Position numbers and translations under genes: made by a program. From CAVYGM01 sp963768025 (GTDB lineage Bacteria; Bacteroidota; Bacteroidia; Cytophagales; Spirosomataceae): 64,000 nucleotides of DNA. This document shows positions 27,188 to 36,768 of this stretch, in pieces. The notes beneath the pieces were generated by a model. It saw nothing but the letters and a program-made list of their open reading frames with translations, was not told where the DNA came from and searched no databases. The DNA lies in assembly GCA_963768025.1 (NCBI GenBank), contig CAVYGM010000042.1, positions 124,001-188,000 on the forward strand. The letters run 5' to 3'. Position 1 is the stretch's first letter. The number at the start of each line of letters is the position of its first letter.

Positions 27188-27217
27188 TTTGAAATTTATA
27201 AACGCCTTTTACCTTTG
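27188..27217 (+). promoter_or_regulatory. Consensus Bacteroidota promoter for the TonB receptor
   Basis: TTTG at 27188-27191 and TACCTTTG at 27210-27217 are separated by 18 bases, matching the TTTG/TAnnTTTG pattern. Downstream, AGACT-ATTTATAAAA-AGTCT forms a short inverted repeat close to the expected start of transcription. Upstream AT-rich words (ATTATTTAAAATTATTCTAA) could be a metal-regulator site, but they do not match a Fur box well. Confidence 0.75.
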
Positions 27218-27268
27218 TGAGACTATTTATAAAAAGTCTAAATAAATATAGATTAAACAAAGGTACGA

Positions 27269-29630
27269 ATGAACCATAAACTACTACTTACTATATGCCT
27301 GGTGCTGTTGTCGCTCGGGGTCATAGCCCAAACCGGGCAAGTCAAGGGAATTGTCGCTAGCCAAGACGGGCAGCCCGCGACTGATGTATCGGTGCAGCTG
27401 AAAGAACTCAACAAAGGTATGAGCACCAATGCGCAGGGGGAGTTTGTATTCGTCACCCTACCGACTGGCTCCTACACCCTCGTAGCGTCATTCATGGGTT
27501 TCAAAACCCTCGAAAAGAAAATAAAAATTGAGGAGAACAAAACGGTGAATCTGGCTCTGGAACTCGTGGAAAGCACCGACCAGCTGAAAGAGATTGTGGT
27601 GAAAGGCTATACAAGTCCCAACGAGAAGCCGATTTCGGTGGGGAAAATCGCCATCCGACCCATGGATCTTCCGCAAAGTACGGCCATTATTGATCAGCAG
27701 ACGCTGATTAACCAGCAGGTGCTCCGCATGAGCGACGTACTCATGAACACCAATGGCATCTACATTATGGGAGCCACGGGTGGGTACCAGGAGGAGATCG
27801 CCGGGCGCGGATTCTCCTTTGGCAGTTCCAATACTTTCAAGAACGGGGTACGGTACTTCAACGGCATGCTGAGCGAAATGAGCGGACTGGAACGCGTGGA
27901 GGTATTGAAAGGCAGTTCGGCCATTCTGTTTGGTAATGTGGCGGCCGGGGGCATCCTGAACCTCGTGACCAAAAAGCCAAAGTTTGATTTTGGCGGGGAA
28001 GTATCCATGCGCGTAGGCAGTTTTGGATTGGTAAAGCCCTCCTTCGATGTGTACGGGGCGATCGATAAAAAGCAACGGGTGGCTTTCCGCGTCAACGGTA
28101 CCTACGAAAAAGCCAACAGTTTCCGTGAGGGCGTAAGTTCGGAGCGGTTCTACATCAACCCCTCACTGCTGGTAAAACTGGGCGAAAAAACCGATTTCCT
28201 GGTCGAAGCAGACTACCTGAACGACCAGCGCACGCCAGATTTTGGCTCGGGAATTATCAACTACCAAATCGTGGATATCCCACGCGAGCGCTTCCTGGGC
28301 GTACCCTGGGGCTACTTCAAGGCCGAACAGGTTTCCACCACGGCCACCCTCACGCACCGGCTATCGCAAAACTGGAAGCTGTCCCTCATTGGGGCCTACC
28401 GCAACCATGCCACCGACCTGTTTGCCAACGCCCGCCCCAACACCGGTGGACTTATTCCCGCCTCAGGTACCTGGATCCGAAATATTCAGCGTAGCCAATC
28501 GGCCGAAGACTACTACCTGGGCCAACTGGATTTGACCGGTACCTTCACTACGGGCCGGGTATCCCATCAGGTACTAGTGGGGATGGATACCGATCAGTAC
28601 AACACCCGCACTACGGGCTACGGGCAGCTGGCACGCTACGACACCATCAATATCTACGGCACACGGCAGTATGCCCGGCGCACCGACATTCCGGTTCTGA
28701 ACCCCTCTACGCTCACAACATCTCCGGTGAATCGGGTGGGAGTGTATGCTCAGGATCTGATTAGCATCACCAATTACGTGAAGGTACTGGCCGGAATCCG
28801 GTACAGCTACCAGCAGACCGGCAGCGATGTGTTTACGTATAGCACCAAAGCCACCACCAACAGCGTGTACTACGACGGTGCCTTTTCGCCCCGCCTGGGC
28901 CTGGTGTTCCAACCTACCAAAAACCACTCGGCGTTTGCGAGCTACGCCAATTCTTTCTCCCTCAATACCGGCGTGGATGTGGCCGGCAATGCCCTGCCTC
29001 CTTCCTACATTGACCAATATGAAGTGGGTGTGAAAAATGAATTGCTGGATGGCAAACTGTCTGCCAATGCCACGGTGTACCGCATTCTGAACAGCAATCT
29101 GGCCCAGATTTCGCTGGCGGACGGCAATACCAACAACAACATCAAAGAGCTGGCCGGATCGGTGCAGAGCGAAGGCGTGGAGCTGGATCTGGTGGCGCGG
29201 CCCGTCCAGGGGGCTGTCGCTGATGGCCGGATACAGCTACAACGAAACCCGCTACGTGAAAAGCAATACCTACGTAGAAGGTAGCCTGCTGCGCTACAAT
29301 CCCAAGCACACCGCCAATGCCAGCGCCCAGTATCGTTTTGAGCAAGGTACCCTCAAAGGCCTGTCGCTCGGGGTAGCGGGCGTGTACATAGGTCAGCGGT
29401 ACGCCGGGCGATCCACCCGCGTGCAGGTAGCCAACGACGCCTACCAGCTCATCGGGCTACCAGCCTACACCCAGCTGGATGGTACCCTGGGCTACACATT
29501 CCGGTCTATATCTCTGCGGGGGAAAATCGGGAATATCTTCGATGTACTCAGTTATAATGTGCACGACGACAATAGCGTTAATCCCATTACGCCCCGCAAT
29601 TACTCCGTAGCTTTGTCTTATAAATTTTAA
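27269..29630 (+). CDS. TonB-dependent siderophore-type receptor (frameshifted)
   Basis: This outer-membrane receptor is about 786 residues after correction. A signal peptide (MNHKLLLTICLVLLSLGVIAQ) is followed by a carboxypeptidase-regulatory-like domain (VKGIVASQDGQPATDVSVQL) and a plug (LPQSTAIIDQQTLINQQVLR...VEVLKGSSAILFGNVAAGG). The 22-strand barrel ends in ITPRNYSVALSYKF. One extra G in a G-run near 29212 shifts the frame between VQG and LSLMAGYSYNET. It resembles FhuA/FepA-type ferric-siderophore receptors. It is followed 13 bp later by a sialidase-like gene, probably as one operon. Confidence 0.9.
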
Positions 29631-29643
29631 CTCTAAATAAACT

Positions 29644-30897
29644 ATGAAGTTCGTAAACCTGTTTCTGGGTCTTTGCATCAGTTTGCAGGCCCTAGCCTAT
29701 CCGATCAGCACGGATACCTCCCGCACCGCCACTACTGCGCATTTGTCCGCCCTCAAAAACGGCCACGTACTGCTCACCTGGACCGAGAAGGACAAGAATA
29801 ATCTGGTGTACTTTTACTCGGCCATTTCCAAGGACAACGGCAAGAGTTTCTCGGATAAAAAGCTCGTCTTCGCCCACGAAGGCATCGGCAGCAGCCGCCT
29901 GATGAAACCCAAGGTACTCGAAAAAGGCGACGGAACCCTGGTGGCGGTATTCGGCCTGCGGGGAACTGGTGGCCAGCCAGCCCCTCAGCCCTCCTCGCAC
30001 GATAGCCACGCGGCGGGCGGGCACGACACCCACGCCGCTGCCGCCAAGCCTGCCCCGCCCAAAGGCGGCGGACGCCCGCGCGATATGCAGATTGTGTATA
30101 GCTATTCCAAAGACCAGGGTACAACATGGAGCGCGCCAGCGCCCGTCCACCAAGATCAGACCGCCGGGGTAGTACGGGGCTTTTTTGACTCAGCCGTTAT
30201 GGGCAATGGCGAAATCGCCGTGGCTTTCTTGCAGGACATTCCCAACCAGCCCCACTCACGCGACATGCGCCTGGTAACTTCCAGCGGCCTTACCTTCGGC
30301 CAGGAAAAAGTAATTGACGATTTCACCTGCGACTGCTGCAACATCAGCCTGCTCACGGATGCCAACGGGTACCTGAATGTGTACTACCGCGAAAACAACG
30401 AAAACATCCGCGACATTGCCCGGATGGTGTCAAAGGACTTTGGAAAGAGCTTCGGCACGCCGTCCATTCTGTTTCCTGACAAATGGCTGATCAACGGCTG
30501 CCCCCACAGCGGTCCTACTTCCAGTGCGCTGGGCAAGGGTTCGGTAGTGGCGTGGTTTTCGGGATCGGAAGACGCCCCCGGCCTGCGGGTGGTAAATGAC
30601 CAGGGCAAAAGACTGGCGGTTATCGGGGATCCTTCGGCCAAAAATGCCTTCCTGGTGCCCACGCCTTCCGCTTCGGTGCTGCTGTGGGAAGAGGCCCGCA
30701 CCGATGGCGAATCCACAACCTACTACATCGCCTACCGGAAGGTCACAGCCGAGAAAGCCGCTGACGTGCAGTGGCTCACTCCCTCCCAGCACGGCCACAG
30801 CCCAAGCGCCGTGTACACCGGCAATCAGCTGCTGGTAGCCTACGAAGTTCAGAAGGGTTCACAAAGCACCATTGAACTGAGCACGGTCAGCCTGTAA
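29644..30897 (+). CDS. Secreted sialidase-like (BNR) protein with CxCC and His-rich segments
   Basis: This 417-residue exported beta-propeller protein has a signal peptide (MKFVNLFLGLCISLQALA) and Asp-box repeats (SKDNGKSF, SKDQGTTWS, SKDFGKSF). Two Cys motifs, DDFTCDCCNISL and INGCPHSGPTS, are shared by a family often labelled exo-alpha-sialidase that lacks proof of sialidase activity. A low-complexity His-rich stretch (SSHDSHAAGGHDTHAAAA) is inserted near residue 120 and could bind metal. Coupling to a TonB receptor suggests a role in metal or metallophore handling, which is inference. Confidence 0.8.
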   Translation: MKFVNLFLGLCISLQALAYPISTDTSRTATTAHLSALKNGHVLLTWTEKDKNNLVYFYSAISKDNGKSFSDKKLVFAHEGIGSSRLMKPKVLEKGDGTLVAVFGLRGTGGQPAPQPSSHDSHAAGGHDTHAAAAKPAPPKGGGRPRDMQIVYSYSKDQGTTWSAPAPVHQDQTAGVVRGFFDSAVMGNGEIAVAFLQDIPNQPHSRDMRLVTSSGLTFGQEKVIDDFTCDCCNISLLTDANGYLNVYYRENNENIRDIARMVSKDFGKSFGTPSILFPDKWLINGCPHSGPTSSALGKGSVVAWFSGSEDAPGLRVVNDQGKRLAVIGDPSAKNAFLVPTPSASVLLWEEARTDGESTTYYIAYRKVTAEKAADVQWLTPSQHGHSPSAVYTGNQLLVAYEVQKGSQSTIELSTVSL

Positions 30898-30914
30898 TAT
30901 TTGATTTTTTCTTA

Positions 30915-30956
30915 CGAACCGCCCCTGCGCTGCTTTCGCGGCATAGGGGCGGTTCG
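30915..30956. terminator. Strong hairpin after the TonB receptor operon
   Basis: CGAACCGCCCCT pairs with AGGGGCGGTTCG over a 12-bp GC-rich stem, 17 bases after the sialidase-like gene. Only a weak T-run follows, but the stem and position fit a transcription terminator. Confidence 0.7.
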
Positions 30957-31058
30957 TCGCTTTATGAAACGGTCTGATTTTCACCGAACCTATCAAGTAG
31001 TTTTTTCTTTTTAAAGCCTTCGTATACAAACTATCCCCTGAACCGTGTAGATTGCACT

Positions 31059-31970
31059 ATGAAGAATTTTGTATTAAAAACTACCTGCATTTTCCTCCTG
31101 GCCTGCTGCGTGGGCACCGGAGCCTGGGCCCAATCCACCACCGCCAAGCCTTCCGACTGGATCCCTCTTTTCAACGGCAAGGACCTCACCGGCTGGGATG
31201 TCAAGATTGCGGGCTACGCCATGAATGACAACTACCAGAATACCTTCGTGGCCGAGGACGGGATGATCCGGGTGAAGTACGACGGCTATAAAACCTTTGA
31301 CGGCCGCTACGGTCATCTCTACTACAACAAGCCGTTTTCCCACTACCGCCTTCGGATGGAGTACCGCTTTCTGGGCGATCAGGTACCGGGCGGCGACTCC
31401 TGGAACGTCCGCAATAGCGGCATCATGGTGCACTCGCAACCGGCCTGGAGCCTGGGCAAGGATCAGACGTTCCCGATGTCGCTGGAAATGCAGTATTTGG
31501 GTGGCCTGGGGGCGGGGGAACGCGCTACGGGTAATCTCTGCTCTCCCGGAACGATTGTGGATGTTGATGGCAAACTGGCCGATGCGCACTGCATCAACTC
31601 CACCTCCAAAACCTACCATGGTGACCAGTGGGTGAAAGCCGAGGTCATTATATATGGCGACTCCCTCGTGTACCATCTTATTGAGGGAGATACCGTGCTG
31701 ACCTATACCAATACCCGCATTGGGGGAGGCTTTGTGGGCCGTTCGAACGACTTCAAAAGTGGAAAGTTTACTGCCGCCCACGCTGAGGAATGGATGAAGC
31801 TACAAAACACCCCCTTGAAAGAAGGGTACATTGCTCTGCAGAGCGAAAGCCACGCCATCGACTTCCGCAACATTGAACTTCTGCCCCTCAAAGGCTGCAT
31901 GGACCCCAAGGCCTCTAATTTTAAATCCTATTACGAGGTATCGGATAAAGCCGCCTGCGTGTACAAATAA
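31059..31970 (+). CDS. DUF1080 (3-keto-disaccharide hydrolase-like) secreted protein
   Basis: A 303-residue exported protein (signal MKNFVLKTTCIFLLACCVGTGAWAQ in two parts, cleaved after AWA). It has the DUF1080 opening WIPLFNGKDLTGWDVK, then VRNSGIMVHSQ, SLEMQYLGG and VIIYGDSLVYHLIEGD, and ends in IALQSESHAIDFRNIELLPL. Members are concanavalin-like folds, some shown to act on 3-keto-glycosides. The last ~20 residues (KGCMDPKASNFKSYY...ACVY) resemble the Cys-containing tail seen in some secreted Bacteroidota proteins. Confidence 0.88.
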   Translation: MKNFVLKTTCIFLLACCVGTGAWAQSTTAKPSDWIPLFNGKDLTGWDVKIAGYAMNDNYQNTFVAEDGMIRVKYDGYKTFDGRYGHLYYNKPFSHYRLRMEYRFLGDQVPGGDSWNVRNSGIMVHSQPAWSLGKDQTFPMSLEMQYLGGLGAGERATGNLCSPGTIVDVDGKLADAHCINSTSKTYHGDQWVKAEVIIYGDSLVYHLIEGDTVLTYTNTRIGGGFVGRSNDFKSGKFTAAHAEEWMKLQNTPLKEGYIALQSESHAIDFRNIELLPLKGCMDPKASNFKSYYEVSDKAACVYK

Positions 31971-32052
31971 GCAGGGAAATCCCTCCATTTCCAGCCGTAT
32001 TGTTCTACGTTTACCACGTCTGGAATTTTATAAAAATACATTCTGTTATGGG

Positions 32053-32085
32053 AAAAGTATTCCAAAGAATCTTCGGAATACTTTT
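32053..32085. terminator. AT-rich hairpin between DUF1080 gene and kinase
   Basis: AAAAGTATTCC (32053-32063) and GGAATACTTTT (32075-32085) are perfect inverted arms flanked by A and T runs. It may end the DUF1080 transcript. The low GC content makes it a moderate call. Confidence 0.55.
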
Positions 32086-32190
32086 AATTTTCTGCCGGAA
32101 ACAGGTAAATTTTGCGTCATTACAAGCCCTCCCTCAGTTTTACGGCAAAACTACCAAACCAACCCTTATCCCAAATTATCAGCGGATGCT

Positions 32191-33573
32191 ATGGATGCTT
32201 TACAAGAACTGAAAATTAATGAAAGCCTGACCTCGGTACCCGAAGCGGAATTGCAATGGCTCGTAGATCATTCGGTGATTACCGTGGTGGAAGAAGGAGA
32301 ACCACTCTACCAGAACGGCGACCCGATTGACCATCTGTTCATTATTCTGGAAGGGCGGCTGCGGATGTACGTCAACCGCAACAACCAACACCGCGAACTA
32401 GGCTTCAACGAAAAAGGGTACGTAGGCGGACTACTTCCCTACTCCCGGCTCAAAACCGCCGTAGCCACCGCCGTAGCCATGGAACGGACCACGGTGCTGC
32501 GCCTACACCGGAAGGAGTTCATGGAAATGATCTGTTCCCAGTTTAACCTGGTCGAAAGTTTTGTGCATATGATGCTGGACCGGATCCGGGATTTCACCAA
32601 GCTGGATCAGCAGAACGAAAAGATGATTTCGCTCGGCAAGCTGTCGGCGGGCCTCGCGCATGAGCTCAACAACCCGGCGGCGGCCGTGGTGCGCTCTGCC
32701 TCAGCCCTGAAAAAGCATCTGGGTTTTGTACCGGAAAAATTCAAGGCGGTTATATCCATTCAACTAAGCGAAGACAAGGTTGACCAGGTCAATGAGATTA
32801 TCACCAGCATCGTTAAAAGGGAAACGCACGGAATGAGTCTGATGGAAAAGTCGAGCCTGGAAGATGACCTGACCGACTGGATGGACGATCATAACGTGGA
32901 GAATAGCTTTGAACTGGCGGAGTCTTTTGCCGAATACCAGATCACGACCGACGACCTGGAACAGATAGAAGAGCAGGTATCGGAGAAGTACCTATCCCCC
33001 GTACTGGATTGGTTCAGCAACGTACTGGTAACCGAGAAGATGGTAAACGAAATCGGGGAAGCGTCCGAACGGATCGGCAATTTGGTAAAATCAGTGAAGG
33101 AGTACTCGCACATGGATGGTGGCACCGACCGGAAAAAAGTGGACCTGCGGGATGGCATGGAAAGTACCCTGCGCATTTTGCAACACAAACTGAAAACCAA
33201 GAACATAAAAGTCAACCTGGACATGCCCGTTGATCTGCCCCCCATGCTGGTAAGTCCCGGTGAAATGAATCAGGTATGGACCAACCTGATTGACAACGCC
33301 ATTGATGCCTTACCCGAAAACGGCGAAATACGCATTGAATCACAGCACGATCGGGAGTTTGTGATCACCAAAGTGATTGATAACGGTACGGGTATTCCGG
33401 CCGATGTGATTGAGCATATTTTTGACCCTTTCTTTACCACGAAGGAGATAGGTAAAGGAAGTGGATTGGGCCTCGAGATTGCCCAGAATATCGTAAGACG
33501 CCACCGGGGGCAAATCAAGGTATCATCCAAGCCAGGCCACACCGAATTCAACGTGTGCTTACCCATTGAATAG
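32191..33573 (+). CDS. Histidine kinase with N-terminal cyclic-nucleotide-binding domain
   Basis: A 460-residue cytoplasmic sensor kinase without transmembrane helices. A cNMP-binding-type jelly roll covers residues ~15-130 (GEPLYQNGDPIDHLFIILEG). The phospho-acceptor is His157 in LSAGLAHELNNPAAAV. The ATPase domain has LIDNAIDALPENG (N box), VIDNGTGIPADV (G1), FDPFFTTKEIGKGSGLGLEI (F and G2). A long helical insertion separates His from the ATPase domain. The frame stays open upstream without a good start, so 32191 is the best ATG. It lies 44 bp before a response regulator fused to a thioredoxin-reductase-like domain, its likely partner. Confidence 0.9.
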   Translation: MDALQELKINESLTSVPEAELQWLVDHSVITVVEEGEPLYQNGDPIDHLFIILEGRLRMYVNRNNQHRELGFNEKGYVGGLLPYSRLKTAVATAVAMERTTVLRLHRKEFMEMICSQFNLVESFVHMMLDRIRDFTKLDQQNEKMISLGKLSAGLAHELNNPAAAVVRSASALKKHLGFVPEKFKAVISIQLSEDKVDQVNEIITSIVKRETHGMSLMEKSSLEDDLTDWMDDHNVENSFELAESFAEYQITTDDLEQIEEQVSEKYLSPVLDWFSNVLVTEKMVNEIGEASERIGNLVKSVKEYSHMDGGTDRKKVDLRDGMESTLRILQHKLKTKNIKVNLDMPVDLPPMLVSPGEMNQVWTNLIDNAIDALPENGEIRIESQHDREFVITKVIDNGTGIPADVIEHIFDPFFTTKEIGKGSGLGLEIAQNIVRRHRGQIKVSSKPGHTEFNVCLPIE

Positions 33574-33617
33574 CAGTTTTAGTACCTTTATCCTACCCCA
33601 CTTGACCCCAAATTTCC

Positions 33618-35280
33618 ATGAAACAACCGATTATACTGGCAGTAGATGATGACGCTCAGGTGCTTCGCGCCCTCACCAGGGATTTGCGCAGCAACTATCG
33701 TAAGGACTACCGAATCATGAGTACCGATTCGGCCGAAGAAGCCTTGTCGGCCCTGAAAGACCTTAAACAAAAGAACGAAACGGTTGCCATGTTTGTGTCG
33801 GACCAGCGTATGCCCGAGATGCTGGGCGTGGACTACCTGACCGAAGCCAAAAAAATATTTCCGAAGGCCAAGCGCGTGCTGCTGACGGCCTACTCGGATA
33901 CGGACGCGGCCATTAAGGCCATCAACGATGTGCAGCTGGATTACTACCTGATGAAACCCTGGGATCCGCCCGAAGAAAAGATGTACCCCGTTCTGACCGA
34001 CCTGCTCGACGACTGGAATATGAACTACATACCGGAGTTCGATGGGATTCGGGTGGCGGGGTACCAGTTCTCGCCCAAATCGCACGAAATTAAGGATTTC
34101 CTTTCCGGCAACCTGCACCCGTACCAATGGTACGACCTTGAAACCAGCGACCGGGGAAAAGAACTGATGACCCTTCAATAACCTCGAAGCCAAAGATGCC
34201 CCCTTCGTTTTTTTTGAAGATGGGAGCTTTCTGATGCAGCCCGATATCCGGCAAATTTCCGAAAAACTCGGTCTGAGCCTGCAAAATACCCATGAACTTT
34301 ACGATGTGGTGATCATCGGTGCCGGACCGGCCGGGCTATCGGCGGCGGTATACGGTGGGTCGGAAGGTTTGAAAACCCTGCTGGTTGAGAAGCGGGCTCC
34401 CGGTGGGCAGGCGGGCACCAGCTCCCGGATTGAGAACTACCTGGGCTTTCCGTCGGGCCTGAGCGGGGCGGAGCTTTCGCGCCGGGCCATTACACAGGCT
34501 ACCCGCTTTGGCGTTGATTTTCTGTCCCCCGAGGAAGTTGTCAGCATCGAGGTAAAGGACAACTATAAGATGATCACCCTGGGAAGTGGAAAAGTGATCA
34601 ACACCAAGAGCATCGTAGTTACCACCGGGGTCAACTACCGGAAGCTGGAAACCAAGGGAGTTGGTGACTTTACCGGCGCGGGGGTATACTACGGCGCCGC
34701 CACTACCGAAGCCAATTCGTGCCGCGACCGCGAGGTGTACGTGGTAGGGGGTGGCAATTCGGCCGGTCAGGGAGCCATGTACCTCTCGCAGTTTGCCAAA
34801 AACGTGTACATCATGATCCGCAAGCCTGATCTTACGGAAACCATGTCTAGCTACCTCATTGACCAGATCAATTCAACCCCCAACATTCACATTTTGGCTT
34901 GTTCCGAGATCTTGGAAGCGAAGGGCGATGGGCACTTGCAGGAACTGCTGGTGCAGGACCTGAACACGACGCACACGCGCACGCTACCGGCCGATGCCCT
35001 GTTCATTTTTATTGGGGCCAAGCCCTACACCGAATGGATCGAAAACAACTTGCTTAAAGACGAAAGAGGATTTATCGAAACCGGCCGGGCGCTGGTCAAC
35101 TACGCCAATTATAAGAAAGTCTGGAAGAAACAGCGGGAACCTTATACGCTGGAAACCTGCGTACCGGGCATTTTTGCCGCGGGTGACGTGCGGGCTTCGG
35201 CTATGAACCGCGTGGCCTCCGCCGTGGGTGAAGGTGCCATGGCTATCAGCTTTGTGCATAAGTACCTAGCCGAAATATAG
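33618..35280 (+). CDS. Response regulator fused to thioredoxin-reductase-like flavoprotein (frameshifted)
   Basis: One protein of 553 residues after removing one extra base near 34178. The receiver domain (residues 1-130) has VDDDAQV, phospho-acceptor Asp62 in FVSDQRMPEM, TAYSD and Lys in YLMKPWD. A linker leads to the flavoprotein half: FAD motif VVIIGAGPAGLSAAVYGG, GGQAGTSSRIENYLGFP, NADPH motif VYVVGGGNSAGQGAM and the closing GIFAAGDVR. The CxxC pair of true thioredoxin reductases (CATC) is replaced by AATT in YYGAATTEANSC. Dithiol-disulfide exchange of the normal type is therefore not possible. It belongs with the kinase before and the zinc finger after it. Confidence 0.9.
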
Positions 35281-35290
35281 TTCCATCCCT

Positions 35291-35323
35291 AACTTTCGGG
35301 AAGTTCAAAACTTCCCGAAAGTT
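35291..35323. repeat. Perfect 15-bp hairpin between RR-reductase and zinc finger genes
   Basis: AACTTTCGGGAAGTT (35291-35305) and AACTTCCCGAAAGTT (35309-35323) pair perfectly around CAA. There is no T-run. It sits 10 bases after one stop and 22 before the next start, so it could attenuate or protect the downstream mRNA. Confidence 0.75.
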
Positions 35324-35345
35324 GACTAACCCACTCCAACTCACG

Positions 35346-35612
35346 ATGTCACAACTATGCAGCCATCTTTCCTCGCTGGAGGAAATAAAAGTCGCCTCCA
35401 CCTATGAGTGCGAAGAGTGCGTAAAAGTAGGTGGGCAATGGGTACACCTGCGTACCTGCCAAACCTGCGGAGTCACGCTATGTTGTGACTCATCCCCTTC
35501 CCGCCACGCTACGGCACATTATCAGGCCACGGGCCATCCGGTGGTAGCCTCGGCCGAGCCGGGCGAAAACTGGGTGTGGTGCAACAAGGATCAACAATTC
35601 GCTGAATACTAG
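35346..35612 (+). CDS. UBP-type zinc finger protein
   Basis: This 88-residue protein consists of one ZnF-UBP domain. The metal ligands are visible in CSHL, YECEECVKVGG, LRTCQTCGVTLCC, SRHATAHYQATGHPVV. The C-terminus has the aromatic ENWVWCNKD. In eukaryotes this domain binds the ubiquitin C-terminal Gly-Gly, but this window shows no ubiquitin-like or E1/E2 gene. Bacterial copies are repeatedly found with the kinase and the RR-reductase fusion, so it is probably a component of that redox signalling set. Its ligand is unknown. Confidence 0.92.
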   Translation: MSQLCSHLSSLEEIKVASTYECEECVKVGGQWVHLRTCQTCGVTLCCDSSPSRHATAHYQATGHPVVASAEPGENWVWCNKDQQFAEY

Positions 35613-35679
35613 CCAACACGCCCGCTTTGACTGTATAAGTTCATACACCTAACCACTAAAAAAAAGCCATTACTGAAAG

Positions 35680-36607
35680 ATGATTATTTACGAAACCAAC
35701 AAGCATTTCCTCGGCGACATCAAACACCTGACCCGTAGCTGGACTATGCGGAAAATAGTGCGGAGCACCTTGGGCGTAGCCGCATTGACCACAGTTTTTT
35801 CTATTGTCGTGGAGGAGGTATTTGCCACCGAGATTCACGTACCCTCTACCATTTTTTCCCTGCTGGGTATTGTGCTCAGCGTGCTGCTGGTGTTCCGAAC
35901 CAACTCGGCCTACGATCGCTGGTGGGAAGGCCGCAAGCAATGGGGAGCGCTGGTGAACAACTGTCGCAACATGGCCGTTACGGCACACACAATTTTACCG
36001 GAAGGAGATCAGAAAAGCCGCTATGAAATGGCTACGCTGATTTCCAATTTCTGTATAGCGCTCAAAGAACATCTGCGGCAGGGAACCAAGGTAGAGGAAC
36101 TGATTCACCTGAGTCAGGAGGAGCAAGAAAAGTACAGCCAACGCAAGCATATCCCCAACTACATCACAACGCTCATCCACCAGAAAGTACAGGTGGTGTA
36201 TCGCAGCGGGGCCATCAGTGGGGCTGATATCCGAAATATGAAGCCGCACCTCCAAGCCCTGCTCGACATCGCCGGTGCCTGCGAACGCATCAAGAAAACG
36301 CCGATTCCCTTTTCGTACAGCGTGTACATCAAGCTTCTGATCCTGGGTTATTCTCTCATGTTGCCCATTCGGCCTCATCCGCGATTTCAGTTACTTTACT
36401 ATTCCACTGGTTACCTTTATATTTTTCACGTTCATAGGCATAGAAATGATGGCTTCCGAAATAGAAGACCCCTTCGGCCTGGACTGCAATGACCTGCCAA
36501 CGGGCGACATCGCCCAAACCATCAAAAAGAATGTATTCGAAATACTGGAAGTGGATCTTGAATCACAACCCGTCGAGAAAAAAGAGCTCTACGATAAGGT
36601 GTTCTGA
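35680..36607 (+). CDS. Bestrophin/UPF0187 family channel protein (frameshifted)
   Basis: This membrane protein is 308 residues after removing one extra base near 36366. It starts with TRSWTMRKIVRSTLGVAALTTVFS and has the family core LLGIVLSVLLVFRTNSAYDRWWEGRKQWG. The later part has IPFSYSVYIKLLILGYSLMLP and, in the corrected frame, FIGIEMMASEIEDPFGLDCNDLP. This is the bestrophin-like signature (bacterial KpBest type, cation-permeable; eukaryotic ones conduct chloride). It follows the zinc finger gene by 67 bp. A functional link to that cluster is possible but unproven. Confidence 0.88.
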
Positions 36608-36722
36608 TCCCTTGTGTTACTCCGGAAGGTAAGCAAATTCGAACGGGGCTGATGCGTCCGTATGCCATACTTATACTAATTCTAAATTTCCTCTAAGCCG
36701 GAAAGCGCATAAACTTATTGTT

Positions 36723-36730
36723 TACTTTTG
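36723..36730 (+). promoter_or_regulatory. Candidate -7 box (TACTTTTG) of the metal efflux operon
   Basis: TACTTTTG matches TAnnTTTG and lies 39 bases before the first start codon of the efflux operon (36769). I do not see a matching TTTG at the -33 distance. Confidence 0.4.
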
Positions 36731-36768
36731 GGGTAGTGATGTGCCACCAGAGTTCTGACAGATTGACA

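Noticed and set aside
34234..35280. Stand-alone thioredoxin reductase
   Set aside because: The frame joins the upstream receiver domain after removing one base, giving the known fused architecture, and the CxxC motif is missing.
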